From Hyphomicrobiales bacterium (GTDB lineage Bacteria > Pseudomonadota > Alphaproteobacteria > Rhizobiales > Rhizobiaceae): a stretch of 64,000 bases of DNA. A program made the position numbers and the translations under genes. This document shows, piece after piece, positions 18,600 to 26,461 of the stretch. Position 1 is the first letter of the stretch. Every line of letters begins with the position of its first letter. The DNA is taken from positions 1 through 64,000 of the forward strand of contig UEIJ01000028.1 of NCBI GenBank assembly GCA_900470195.1. Direction: 5' to 3'. The notes below the pieces were generated by a model. It saw only the letters and a program-made list of their open reading frames with translations, was not told the DNA's origin and made no database searches.

Positions 18600-18712
18600 A
18601 AAAAGAAAAAGGCCGCGCGGGAGGAGGATGCGCGGCCTGATCTTGAATACGGCTTGGGAGGAGGAGTGCCGTATTCCTTATCGAGTTCTGGGAGGAGGAG
18701 TGAACTCGATGA
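18600..18712 (-). ncRNA. Small RNA with three CCTCCTCCC hairpin loops (cuckoo/alpha-r14-like)
   Basis: Read on the minus strand, three successive perfect hairpins each expose CCTCCTCCC or an extended form in the loop. Stems: 18702-18708/18682-18688 (7 bp), 18668-18675/18646-18653 (8 bp) and 18630-18637/18611-18618 (8 bp, GGCCGCGC). The last stem is followed by TTTTTCTTTTTTC, so it doubles as a Rho-independent terminator. Loops complementary to Shine-Dalgarno sequences define the alphaproteobacterial cuckoo/alpha-r14 (NfeR1-type) family. The 5' end and promoter are not clear. Targets would be many GGAGG-containing ribosome-binding sites. Confidence 0.85.
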
Positions 18713-18867
18713 AGTGATGTTTACCCGGCCCCTCTCTCCACAGCAACGACCATTAATGCATATCAGTTATGCAAAGACGCGGACGCTCAAGAAAAAGGCA
18801 GCTTCACGCCCCCCAGAAAACACCCCGAAACCGGGCGTTTTGGAGAATTCTCTGTAGAATTAGGCTC

Positions 18868-19563
18868 TTAGAGAAAGTGAGTAATCAGAGGAGCGGCAAG
18901 CACATTCACCAGCCCAACCAGCACCATGACCAGCCCGGCAATCGAACCCTCCTCACTGCCGATCTGGTGAGCTTTGGCGACGCCGGCGCCATGGGCGCCC
19001 ATGCCAAAAAGGGCGCCGCGTGCCAGCGCCGAGCGGATCGGCAGCCAGTTGAGCATGACTTCGCCAAGAGCCGCGCCGAATACGCCGGTGAGAACTACGA
19101 AGATCGCTGTCAGGTCAGGCGTGCCGCCAATGTCGCCAGAAACCGTCATCGCAAATGGCGTGCTCATCGAGCGCGGCATGAGGCTCAGGCTGATTGCTTC
19201 ATTGAGGCCCAGCAGATGGGCAAGTCCCCATGCCGACAGCATGGCGGAAGAACTTCCGACCACGACACCGGCCAGAAGCACCGGCCAATAGCGACGGATC
19301 GTGGAGCGCTGCTGATAGATCGGAATTGCAAAAGCCACGGTAGCAGGTCCGAGCAGCGCAACCAGCCAATGGGTAGCGCTGAAATAGCCGCGATAGTTTT
19401 GGTTGAGCCCGATAACCAGTGCCATCAACAACAAGGGCGTGACTGCGAGCGGCGTCAACCACCACATGGGAAAGCGGCGATAAACGCGCTTGGCGGCAAG
19501 ATAAAGCAGGATCGTTGCGGCGGACCAGAAAAGTGTCGCTACCAGCGGGTTACTTAGCGACAT
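18868..19563 (-). CDS. lrgB: LrgB/CidB-like inner-membrane protein
   Basis: A 231-residue, multi-span membrane protein of the LrgB family: SLSLMPRSMSTPFAM, GDIGGTPDLTAIFVVLTG and FGMGAHGAGVAKAHQIG are the conserved segments. With LrgA it forms a system linked to murein hydrolase control and export of small metabolites such as pyruvate in other bacteria. ATG 19563 lies inside the lrgA end (14-nt overlap), so translation is probably coupled. A longer start at 19593 would overlap further and is less likely. Confidence 0.9.
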   Translation of the reverse strand: MSLSNPLVATLFWSAATILLYLAAKRVYRRFPMWWLTPLAVTPLLLMALVIGLNQNYRGYFSATHWLVALLGPATVAFAIPIYQQRSTIRRYWPVLLAGVVVGSSSAMLSAWGLAHLLGLNEAISLSLMPRSMSTPFAMTVSGDIGGTPDLTAIFVVLTGVFGAALGEVMLNWLPIRSALARGALFGMGAHGAGVAKAHQIGSEEGSIAGLVMVLVGLVNVLAAPLITHFL

Positions 19564-19957
19564 AACGCAGGCTCCAGCGGTAGCAAAGATCAACCGTCAA
19601 TGCGGTAACACTCATCACCGTCAAAGTACCCAGTAAAATTACAGCCATGATCTTGAGGCCGAGCAGACCGATAAGCTCTTGATGTTCGAGAATTGCCAGC
19701 ACGGCCGGAACGAAGAACAAAAGCATTTCCGCCAGAAACCATTCCGCTCCGCGCTTCATGCTGAACAGGCTGATACGACCGCTCAGAAGCAAGGCCAGCA
19801 CCAGCGCCATGCCGACAATGCCGCCGGGAAGAGGCAGGCCAACCACCCGCACGAAGAGCTCGCCAGCCAGCCAGAAACCAACCAGCGTCGCAATCTGCAT
19901 CAGACGGCTTTGATGCAGTGCGTAACGAAACCGGATCAGGAGGCTGTGGGCGTTCAT
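19550..19957 (-). CDS. lrgA: LrgA/CidA-like holin-type membrane protein
   Basis: A 135-residue protein with four predicted membrane segments (ATLVGFWLAGELFVRVVGL, GGIVGMALVLALLLSG, FLAEMLLFFVPAVLAI, MAVILLGTLTVMSVTALTV). Family: LrgA/CidA holin-like. ATG 19957 is chosen because GGAAAAG lies just upstream; longer forms from 19984 (ATG) or 19990 (GTG) lack a Shine-Dalgarno. Operon lrgA-lrgB, divergent from a LysR regulator gene. Confidence 0.88.
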   Translation of the reverse strand: MNAHSLLIRFRYALHQSRLMQIATLVGFWLAGELFVRVVGLPLPGGIVGMALVLALLLSGRISLFSMKRGAEWFLAEMLLFFVPAVLAILEHQELIGLLGLKIMAVILLGTLTVMSVTALTVDLCYRWSLRYVAK

Positions 19958-20023
19958 GTACTTTTCCAATGGAGACTGATGCATTTTCACCGATGAATAT
20001 AGGTGCTTGCGCTGTATTCTAGA

Positions 20024-20058
20024 AATGAATTGATTTCATTGCAGCTATTCCGTAATAG
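20024..20058. promoter_or_regulatory. Inverted repeats in the lrgA/lysR divergent region
   Basis: AATGAA-N5-TTCATT (20024-20040) and CTATT-CCGT-AATAG (20045-20058) lie between the divergent lrgA and LysR starts. Spaced dyads of this kind are usual for LysR-type regulators; binding is inferred from position. Confidence 0.45.
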
Positions 20059-20066
20059 AATGGCTC

Positions 20067-20957
20067 ATGAACTTGCGCAGCTTCCAGGCCTTTGTCGAAG
20101 TGGTGCGGCAAGGTGGTTTTTCCGCCGCTGCCAAAACCATCAACGCGACCCAGTCGACCGTCAGCAAGGCGGTCAGGCAGCTTGAAGATGAATTGGGCCT
20201 GGTCCTGTTGGATCGTGAAATTTCGCCCTCGCGGCTCACCACGGCCGGCGAGATCGTCTTCCGCCGCGCGCTGGCCATGCTGGCTGAAAAGGACGACATG
20301 CTGGCCGAGTTGGACGAACTGCGCGGCCTCAAGCGCGGCCTCCTGAAACTCGGTCTGCCGCCCATCGGCTCGAGCGTGCTTTTCGCCCCCGTTTTTGCAG
20401 CCTATACGAAGCTCTATCCCCAGATCGACATTCAGCTGGTCGAGCACGGCAGCAGAAGGCTTGAGGAACTGCTGCTGGCGGGCGATGTGGAACTCGCCGC
20501 TTCGCTTCTGCCGGTCGGAGACAGTTTCGAATGGCAGGACGTGCGATGCGAACCGGTTGTGGCGTTGCTGCCGACCGACAATGCGAAGGCGCAGGGCGAC
20601 GGCGTTTCGCTGCAAGATATTGCCGGCTTGCCGTTCATTCTTTTTGAGAGCGGTTTTGCTCTCAACCATATCATCCTCGATGCATGCCGTTCGCATGGTT
20701 TTTCTCCCAACGTTGCTGTCCGCTCCAGTCAGATTGACTTCATCGTCGAACTGGTGGCAGCGGGCATGGGGATCGGCTTTTTGCCAAAAATGATCGCCGA
20801 GCAGCGGCATCACCCCGGTGTGCGCATCCACAAGATCAAGGGTGCCGACGTGAACTGGCATCTGGCGTTAATCTGGCGAAAAGGCGCTTTCCTGTCTCAC
20901 GCCGCTCGTGCGTGGCTCAAGCTGAGCAAGACCGGAACCGGAACCGGCTCGCCTTGA
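20067..20957 (+). CDS. LysR family regulator, CidR-like
   Basis: A 296-residue LTTR with an N-terminal winged helix (FVEVVRQGGFSAAAKTINAT, then QSTVSKAVRQLEDELGLVLL) and a periplasmic-binding-like effector domain. It is divergent from lrgAB, the position of CidR in other genomes, where it activates the operon in response to acetate or metabolic overflow. ATG 20067 is the natural start (MNLRSFQAFVEVV). The C-terminal KTGTGTGSP is low-complexity. Confidence 0.86.
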   Translation: MNLRSFQAFVEVVRQGGFSAAAKTINATQSTVSKAVRQLEDELGLVLLDREISPSRLTTAGEIVFRRALAMLAEKDDMLAELDELRGLKRGLLKLGLPPIGSSVLFAPVFAAYTKLYPQIDIQLVEHGSRRLEELLLAGDVELAASLLPVGDSFEWQDVRCEPVVALLPTDNAKAQGDGVSLQDIAGLPFILFESGFALNHIILDACRSHGFSPNVAVRSSQIDFIVELVAAGMGIGFLPKMIAEQRHHPGVRIHKIKGADVNWHLALIWRKGAFLSHAARAWLKLSKTGTGTGSP

Positions 20958-21129
20958 AACACCTGTCGCGCCGCCTATCTCCATCAGGTATACTGACCGG
21001 ATAGGCGCCCTTGGCACCTCTGTGGCCACAGGCCCGTATGTAGAACTGCTCTACCCGATCGTTTCAAAAGCGCATGAGGCCTGAAACATCGACGGATTCT
21101 GCCCTGCGCTTCATCACATGGAGGCTATG

Positions 21130-21315
21130 ATGGAAGGACAGGTTATATTCTACAAGGACGACAGGATCCTCTACCGGCACCATATTGACGTGCAGGAAGA
21201 TGATTATTCAAAAGGCGTCAACGACGCGCTCATTGCCTTTCAGCGCAACTACGCAGGTTTCGATCTCGCGAGTGACAACATTCACATCCGTTTCAAAAAA
21301 CCGGGTGAGGTGTAA
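21130..21315 (+). CDS. Small hypothetical protein
   Basis: A 61-residue soluble, acidic protein (MEGQVIFYKDDRILYRHHID...). No family recognised and no membrane segment. GGAGG at 21120-21124 is best spaced for ATG 21130; ATGs at 21118 and 21127 are alternatives. It stands alone between the LysR gene and a convergent DUF1127 gene. Coding status rests on the Shine-Dalgarno and the well-balanced composition. Confidence 0.55.
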   Translation: MEGQVIFYKDDRILYRHHIDVQEDDYSKGVNDALIAFQRNYAGFDLASDNIHIRFKKPGEV

Positions 21316-21380
21316 GTTTTCCAAGGCTTGCGGATCGAAGGGCCGGGTGCCGAAATGGGCAAACGGCCCTCACTGCTGGC

Positions 21381-21527
21381 TCAGGCAACGGCGGCTTCGC
21401 GGGCGACACGATGAATGTCGGCGCGTGAAAGTCCGAGATCCGAAAGCTCGCGGTCTGTGCATCCGCTCAGTTCGCGAATATTTTCGCGATACTGCATCCA
21501 GCGATGGAAATGGGTACGAAGATTCAT
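21381..21527 (-). CDS. DUF1127 small protein
   Basis: A 48-residue Arg-rich protein, MNLRTHFHRWMQYRENIREL then SDRELSDLGLSR-type CTDRELSDLGLSRADIHRVA, a clear DUF1127 (YjiS-like) signature. Short DUF1127 proteins in alphaproteobacteria act in RNA or phosphate/carbon physiology and stress; some bind RNA. AAGGGGA lies 8 nt upstream of ATG 21527. The upstream in-frame extension to 21689 has no family similarity and is rejected. Confidence 0.85.
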   Translation of the reverse strand: MNLRTHFHRWMQYRENIRELSGCTDRELSDLGLSRADIHRVAREAAVA

Positions 21528-21763
21528 GGTGGTATTCCCCTTTTTATCTTCCTCCCGAATGTGAGCTTCGGCTCTTCTGTGCCCTTTGAGAAGTGCATTT
21601 CCTGCATGGCTGCCGTGACTGCCGCGAAATCCTAGCGTTTCCCCCGGATTTCCATTTTTCCAAGAAATAACCCCTATTATTATAATCATGACGCAATTCT
21701 AATTTAGATGGACCCTACTATGGCGAAAGCGTCCTTGGTTCATTCTAATTTGAGTTGGCGTGC

Positions 21764-22378
21764 ATGAAAAAGGCATTGGTCATCGTCGGTAACGCGCCTT
21801 TGCAGCGCGATCTTTCCGCCGAAGTGGATGATGCGGATTTTGTCGTCCGTTTCAATGAGCCAAAACAATCGATTGGCATGAGCGGCACCCGCACCGATCT
21901 CCTGATGCTGGCAACCTCCAGCAAGCCCATGCAACGGCGGCTGCGCGATCCGGGCTTCGTACAGACACCGACTTTCAAGGCGGCCAAGGAAGTGATGCTT
22001 GCCTATCATCCAAGCATCATTCGCAAATATCACCCGCGTCCGAATTTCCTTTCCCGGCTCAAGGGACGGCGTGGCGACTGGACCATGCAAACCATCGAGA
22101 TCATTGGTTCAGCCGGCAAGGAGATCCGGATCATGCCACCTCAATTCTATCTGGCCGGATGCAAAGAACTGGGCATAACCGAAGAGAACATGAGCAAAAT
22201 TTTTCCAAGCACCGGTTTTTTTGGCATCTGGTACATGCTCAAGAAGTGCCCCGAGGAAAACTGGAATGTGAAAATATGCGGCTTTACCTGGGAAGGATGG
22301 AAACGCCATACCTGGGGGGACGAACGCAACTGGGTTGAACAGAAAGTGCAATCAGGACGTATCCGTATTATCCAGTGA
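21764..22378 (+). CDS. GT29-like sialyltransferase-fold protein
   Basis: A 204-residue protein starting MKKALVIVGNAPLQRDLSAE then DDADFVVRFNEPKQ, followed by FPSTGFFGIWYML and a late CGFTWEGWKRHTWGDE. These resemble the L-motif (VVGNSG, D..VIRFN), the S-motif (PSTG) and the H-x4-E-type motif of eukaryotic GT29 sialyltransferases. Bacterial relatives exist in surface-polysaccharide regions and are sometimes labelled urease accessory proteins. Likely role: transfer of a sugar acid to a surface glycan. No signal peptide. The Shine-Dalgarno is weak. Next gene downstream is a broken glycosyltransferase, then GT25. Confidence 0.65.
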   Translation: MKKALVIVGNAPLQRDLSAEVDDADFVVRFNEPKQSIGMSGTRTDLLMLATSSKPMQRRLRDPGFVQTPTFKAAKEVMLAYHPSIIRKYHPRPNFLSRLKGRRGDWTMQTIEIIGSAGKEIRIMPPQFYLAGCKELGITEENMSKIFPSTGFFGIWYMLKKCPEENWNVKICGFTWEGWKRHTWGDERNWVEQKVQSGRIRIIQ

Positions 22379-22424
22379 TCCTGCACCCTAAATATAATTT
22401 TCCGCTGAAAGCATGTGAACAATC

Positions 22425-22824
22425 AAGCCGCAGGAGCTTGTCGGCCAAGGGGTCTACACGCCGGAAGTCGATCCGCTGGCGTAGACGGAGTTTAACTATT
22501 CGCAGTTTTTCACCCCATGGCTTGCCGGTTATAAAGGGTGGGCACTTTTCTGCAATTGCGACTTCCTTTTCCTAGGCGATATTGCTGGTGTACGATCCTT
22601 CAAAGGCCTTTTATTGCGTTCAGCACGATTATCAACCCAAGGGCGGGGTGAAGATGGATGGGAAGGTTCAGACCAGCTATCCGCGCAAGAACTGGTCTTC
22701 CTGCATGCTGTTCAACCGCGAGCGCAAACTGACGCCGGAATTAATCAATCGCCAGACCGGAACCTGCACCGATTTGTGGCGGACAGAAGCCGATAGAGTT
22801 GAGCCAAGCTGGAAGCCCATCTGA
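22425..22824 (+). pseudogene. Degraded glycosyltransferase
   Basis: A readable protein trail is broken by an in-frame TAG at 22482 and a +1 shift near 22588. The first piece gives KPQELVGQGVYTPEVDPLA, then after the stop TEFNYSQFFTPWLAGYKGWA and FCNCDFLFLGDIAG; the second frame continues VYDPSKAFYCVQHDYQPKGG and PRKNWSSCMLFN. The pattern W-LF-x-D-CDFLF-GD is that of a sugar-nucleotide glycosyltransferase with a D-x-D type site. The N-terminus is missing or unrecognisable and the C-terminus is eroded after about 22760. It lies between the GT29-like gene and GT25. Confidence 0.7.
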
Positions 22825-22874
22825 TCCGCAAAATTCCTGGAGCTTTTTCATGCGTTCCAAGGTAGATAGGGACC

Positions 22875-23642
22875 ATGAGCGAAACGCATCCTGACATCGC
22901 GGCAAATGACGGTCCACGCAGGGCCGTCAAAGCTTTCATCATCCATCTGGAGCGCGCAACCGACCGCCAGCCCCAGGTCCAAGAACTTATTCGAGAGCTG
23001 CCAATTGAAACAGAGATCGTGAATGCGATCGACGGACGCACGCTCGACACGCAAACGATCAACCGCGTTTATCGAAGGTCGGCGCATAGGCCTCGCTATC
23101 CGTTTGCACTTAGCACCAACGAAATCGCCTGCTTTCTTTCACACCGCAAAGCCTGGCAGGCAATTGTCGATCAGCGACTGGATGCCGGTCTCGTGCTGGA
23201 AGACGATGTGGAACTGACGCCGGAATTTGCCGCCGCCTATTCGATGGCTTGCCGGGTTCTAAAGGCAGACAGCTTCATCCGCTTTCCCTTCCGTGAACGG
23301 GAAAGCGGGCGCGTGGTGCTCACCACCGAAACGACGCGGATCATTGAACCGGTGCCGGTCGGCCTTGGCATGGTGGCGCAACTTATCGGACAGGAGGCCG
23401 CGCAACGATTGCTGTCTGCAACCGAAGTTTTCGACCGCCCGGTCGATACCACAACACAGATGAGTTGGGTCACCGGGCTTAAACCGCTGTCTGTCCTTCC
23501 CGGCGGCGTGAAGGAAATCTCGGTACAGCTGGGTGGAAGCACGATCCAGAAATCGCGTTCCTTGCCGGACAAGCTGAAGCGCGAGATCTTGCGCCCGCTT
23601 TATCGCTGGAAGATAAAATCGCGCTCGCGCGCCGCTGTTTGA
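22875..23642 (+). CDS. Glycosyltransferase family 25 (LPS/lipooligosaccharide type)
   Basis: A 255-residue GT25. KAFIIHLERATDRQPQVQEL at the N-terminus, ALSTNEIACFLSHRKAWQAI and GLVLEDDVELTPEF (EDD metal/nucleotide site) are the family hallmarks. It should add galactose or a similar sugar to a lipooligosaccharide or other surface glycan at the inner membrane. It ends 8 bp before the deacetylase gene, so the two are probably one operon. C-terminal tail is basic. Confidence 0.86.
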   Translation: MSETHPDIAANDGPRRAVKAFIIHLERATDRQPQVQELIRELPIETEIVNAIDGRTLDTQTINRVYRRSAHRPRYPFALSTNEIACFLSHRKAWQAIVDQRLDAGLVLEDDVELTPEFAAAYSMACRVLKADSFIRFPFRERESGRVVLTTETTRIIEPVPVGLGMVAQLIGQEAAQRLLSATEVFDRPVDTTTQMSWVTGLKPLSVLPGGVKEISVQLGGSTIQKSRSLPDKLKREILRPLYRWKIKSRSRAAV

Positions 23643-23649
23643 GGTTCCC

Positions 23650-24351
23650 GTGCCTGTTCCTATTCTCCTTTACCACCAGATTGATGTGCCTCCGGCGCAT
23701 CGCGCGCCCTTTCGCAGCATGACTGTTCATCCGGCCCGGTTTCGCCAGCAGATGACGTGGCTGAAAAGGCTGGGCTATCGCGGCCTGTCAGTACGTGACG
23801 CAATGCCTTACATCTACGGCGGAAAGCAGGGCAAAGTCGCCGTTATCACCTTTGACGACGGTTTCGAGAACGTCTTCCGCAATGCCCTGCCCGTGTTGCA
23901 GGAGTTCGGCTTCACCGCCACAAACTATTTCGTGGCCAACCAGATCGGTGGTTTCAATCTCTGGGATCAAAAGATCGGCGTTGCACGCGCCAACTGCATG
24001 AGCGTTGCCGAAATGCGCGAATGGACAGATCTTGGTCACGAAGCAGGTTCGCATACGCTCGACCACATCTTCCTTCCCGAGGCCAGCGAACGGGACGCCA
24101 TATCGCAAATCCACCAATCACGTACAAAACTGGAGGACCTGCTCGGCAGCGAAGTCACGTCTTTCGCCTATCCTTATGGCGGAGAAAATGCAGCGACACG
24201 CAAGATCGTCGAATCGGCAGGGTATACGACCGCGACGACGACGGAAAAGCGTCGTGCGCGACCAACGGACGATCCGTTCGGCATTCCGCGCCTTACGATC
24301 AGGCGCAATGACATATTGCTGCAATTCCTGCGGAAGACGTTTACGCGCTGA
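23650..24351 (+). CDS. Polysaccharide deacetylase (CE4)
   Basis: A 233-residue NodB-homology deacetylase. Motifs: VAVITFDDGFENVF (catalytic base and metal Asp), EAGSHTLDHIFL (metal His pair) and FAYPYGGEN. It removes acetyl groups from amino sugars of a glycan. No signal peptide, so it may work on a lipid-linked intermediate in the cytoplasm. The start is GTG 23650 (GTGCCTGTTCC), 7 nt after the GT25 stop. Confidence 0.87.
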   Translation: MPVPILLYHQIDVPPAHRAPFRSMTVHPARFRQQMTWLKRLGYRGLSVRDAMPYIYGGKQGKVAVITFDDGFENVFRNALPVLQEFGFTATNYFVANQIGGFNLWDQKIGVARANCMSVAEMREWTDLGHEAGSHTLDHIFLPEASERDAISQIHQSRTKLEDLLGSEVTSFAYPYGGENAATRKIVESAGYTTATTTEKRRARPTDDPFGIPRLTIRRNDILLQFLRKTFTR

Positions 24352-24466
24352 GTCAACACTGCGCCTTATGCTCTATGTCGCGCAAATCAGCCATGAAGCC
24401 CGATGTTGCGATACGGTTCGTGATGAAAAAAGGACACCGTTATTTCGAGGTATTGAGGCTACTTAC

Positions 24467-24480
24467 TTGATTTCAATCAA
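24467..24480. promoter_or_regulatory. FNR/FixK-type box upstream of hemA
   Basis: TTGAT-TTCA-ATCAA matches the consensus exactly and lies 95 bp upstream of the hemA ATG. A class II activator at -41.5 would place the transcript start near 24515, about 60 bp before hemA. FNR/FixK control of hemA is established in rhizobia and Rhodobacter. Confidence 0.75.
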
Positions 24481-24575
24481 TGCTGCTTCACACAAACGTG
24501 GCAAATTGCCCATGAATGCGCCATGGACGGCAAGTGCCAAAAGCGCTAGTTAGGGCACAGACCAAGGAGCGCATT

Positions 24576-25853
24576 ATGGACTATCGCCGTTTTTTCGAAG
24601 AAGCGATCGACCAGTTGCACGCCGAGAAGCGTTACCGCGTTTTTGCAGATCTTGAACGTATTGTCGGACGTTTCCCCCGAGCTATCTGGCGTAACAATGG
24701 CACTGCCCGTGAGATCACCGTCTGGTGTTCCAATGATTATCTTGGCATGGGTCACCACGCCGATGTCATCCAGGCTATGTGCGATACGGCGGGCAATGCC
24801 GGGTCGGGTTCGGGCGGCACGCGCAATATTTCCGGCAATAATCACCCGCTCGTCGAACTGGAAAACGAACTCGCTGATTTGCACGGCAAGGAAGCTGGAC
24901 TCGTTTTCACATCGGGCTTTGTCTCCAACGAAGCCTCGATTTCCACGATTGCCCGCTTGCTGCCGAACTGTCTCATCCTTTCCGATGAGTTGAACCATGC
25001 TTCGATGATCGAAGGCGTGCGTCGTTCGGGTGCGGAGAAGAAGATCTTCCGTCACAATGATGTCGAGCATCTGGAACAGCTTTTGAAGGCTGCCGACCCG
25101 GCGCGCGCGAAGCTGATCGTGTTCGAATCCGTCTACTCGATGGACGGTGATATCGCGCCAATCGAGAAGATTGCCGATCTGGCCGACAAATATAACGCCA
25201 TGACCTATATCGATGAGGTACATGCGGTTGGCATGTATGGCGCGCGTGGCGGCGGCATTACCGAACGTGATGGCCTTGCACATCGCATCGATATTATCGA
25301 AGGCACGCTGGCGAAGGCTTTCGGCGCGCTCGGCGGCTACATTACCGGCTCGCGTGCGATTGTGGATGCCGTACGGTCCTATGCACCGGGTTTCATCTTT
25401 ACGACTTCCCTACCTCCGGCAGTCGCTGCAGCCGCGACAGCCGCCATCCGTCATCTGAAGACTTCGCAAGTGGAGCGTGACGGCCAGCAGCGGCAAGCAC
25501 AGCGTGCAAAGGATGTGCTTTCCGCCGCAGGCCTGCCCGTCATGGCGTCGGAAACCCATATCGTGCCCATTCTGGTCGGCGATCCCGAGCTTTGCAAGAA
25601 GGCCAGCGACCGCCTGCTTGAAGTGCATGGCATTTATATACAGCCGATCAACTATCCGACCGTTCCGCGCGGCACCGAAAGGCTGCGCATCACACCATCG
25701 CCTCTGCATGACGACGCTTTGATTGACGGTCTCAAGGATGCGCTTCTGGAAGTGTGGAATACACTCGGTATTCCTTATGCTGAGCCTACGGTCTCTCAGC
25801 CAGCGAGCTCCGAGCGGATCATCCCGCTGATGGTCTCCAAGGCTGGCGGCTGA
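24576..25853 (+). CDS. hemA: 5-aminolevulinate synthase
   Basis: A 425-residue PLP enzyme of the alpha-oxoamine synthase family, the C4 (Shemin) route typical of alphaproteobacteria. Motifs: [52 protein letters not shown] and [17 protein letters not shown] with the PLP lysine. It condenses glycine with succinyl-CoA to ALA, the first step of heme synthesis. AAGGAG 6 nt upstream sets ATG 24576. A perfect FNR-type box lies upstream and a strong terminator downstream, so it is monocistronic. Confidence 0.97.
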   Translation: MDYRRFFEEAIDQLHAEKRYRVFADLERIVGRFPRAIWRNNGTAREITVWCSNDYLGMGHHADVIQAMCDTAGNAGSGSGGTRNISGNNHPLVELENELADLHGKEAGLVFTSGFVSNEASISTIARLLPNCLILSDELNHASMIEGVRRSGAEKKIFRHNDVEHLEQLLKAADPARAKLIVFESVYSMDGDIAPIEKIADLADKYNAMTYIDEVHAVGMYGARGGGITERDGLAHRIDIIEGTLAKAFGALGGYITGSRAIVDAVRSYAPGFIFTTSLPPAVAAAATAAIRHLKTSQVERDGQQRQAQRAKDVLSAAGLPVMASETHIVPILVGDPELCKKASDRLLEVHGIYIQPINYPTVPRGTERLRITPSPLHDDALIDGLKDALLEVWNTLGIPYAEPTVSQPASSERIIPLMVSKAGG

Positions 25854-25876
25854 CAAGCAGGATCATTCAAATAAAA

Positions 25877-25899
25877 GGCCGGTTCAACCGGCCTTTTTT
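25877..25899. terminator. Bidirectional terminator after hemA
   Basis: GGCCGGTT-C-AACCGGCC followed by TTTTTT, with AAAA on the other side. It serves hemA and the convergent DUF2938 gene. Confidence 0.85.
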
Positions 25900-25905
25900 G
25901 TTCCT

Positions 25906-26388
25906 TCAGATGATGAGCTTCGCCGCGAGAGCAGCAAGATACAACCCAGCTCCGAACCACAGGTGCGTCACGATACTCCATCCTCTGGCGACCCAGGGTT
26001 TGGGCGTCTTTCGTGCGGCGATTCCCGCCCCCATACCTGGCTGCATGACGAAAAATGGAGCCGCAACGGTTAACAATCCGAAGGCGAGCGCTGGCAGGAG
26101 CTTCGGCGATGCCATCCACTCAAATCCGCAAGCACCAACCAGCATAGCTGCAAACAGCACTCCGATAGCGTAGTGAAGGCCCCAGCCCAGAAGTTTCTCT
26201 CCCCTAATTGACGGGCTGGCCGTGATCCGCTCATGTACGAAGCGCCCTCGCAGCATATGACCGAACCAGCGTCCCACCAGCCCGTAGTCCAGGTTCGCGA
26301 CGCCGAATAGCCGCGCTCTGGCAACAGCCCAGACATCCGTGACGAGGGTTGCTCCCACACCGATGAAAACGATCTGAAAAACAAGCAT
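25906..26388 (-). CDS. DUF2938 family membrane protein
   Basis: A 160-residue protein with about four hydrophobic segments (LVFQIVFIGVGATLVTDVWA, LGWGLHYAIGVLFAAMLVG, LLPALAFGLLTVAAPFFVMQ, LWFGAGLYLAALAAKLII). It matches the DUF2938 pattern (GWGLHYAIG, FFVMQPGMGAGIAARKTP). Function unknown. AAGGAAAGG precedes ATG 26388. It is divergent from a MerR gene and has a MerR-type promoter with a 19-bp spacer, so it is probably induced by that regulator. Confidence 0.85.
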   Translation of the reverse strand: MLVFQIVFIGVGATLVTDVWAVARARLFGVANLDYGLVGRWFGHMLRGRFVHERITASPSIRGEKLLGWGLHYAIGVLFAAMLVGACGFEWMASPKLLPALAFGLLTVAAPFFVMQPGMGAGIAARKTPKPWVARGWSIVTHLWFGAGLYLAALAAKLII

Positions 26389-26429
26389 TTACCTTTCCTT
26401 TCCACTTGCGTGGATCGTTGAAAAGGCGG

Positions 26430-26460
26430 ACCATACAAGTTAAAGTCGACTTGAGGTCAA
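26430..26460 (-). promoter_or_regulatory. MerR-type promoter of the DUF2938 gene
   Basis: On the minus strand TTGACC (26455-26460) and TATGGT (26430-26435) are separated by 19 bp instead of 17, with the palindrome AAGTCGACTT (26443-26452) in the spacer. This is the hallmark of promoters untwisted by MerR-family activators. The divergent merR ATG lies just 2 bp to the right. Confidence 0.72.
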
Positions 26461-26461
26461 T

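Noticed and set aside
20972..21007. CGCCTATC/GATAGGCG dyad after the LysR gene considered as a terminator
   Set aside because: Long unpaired loop and no T-run.
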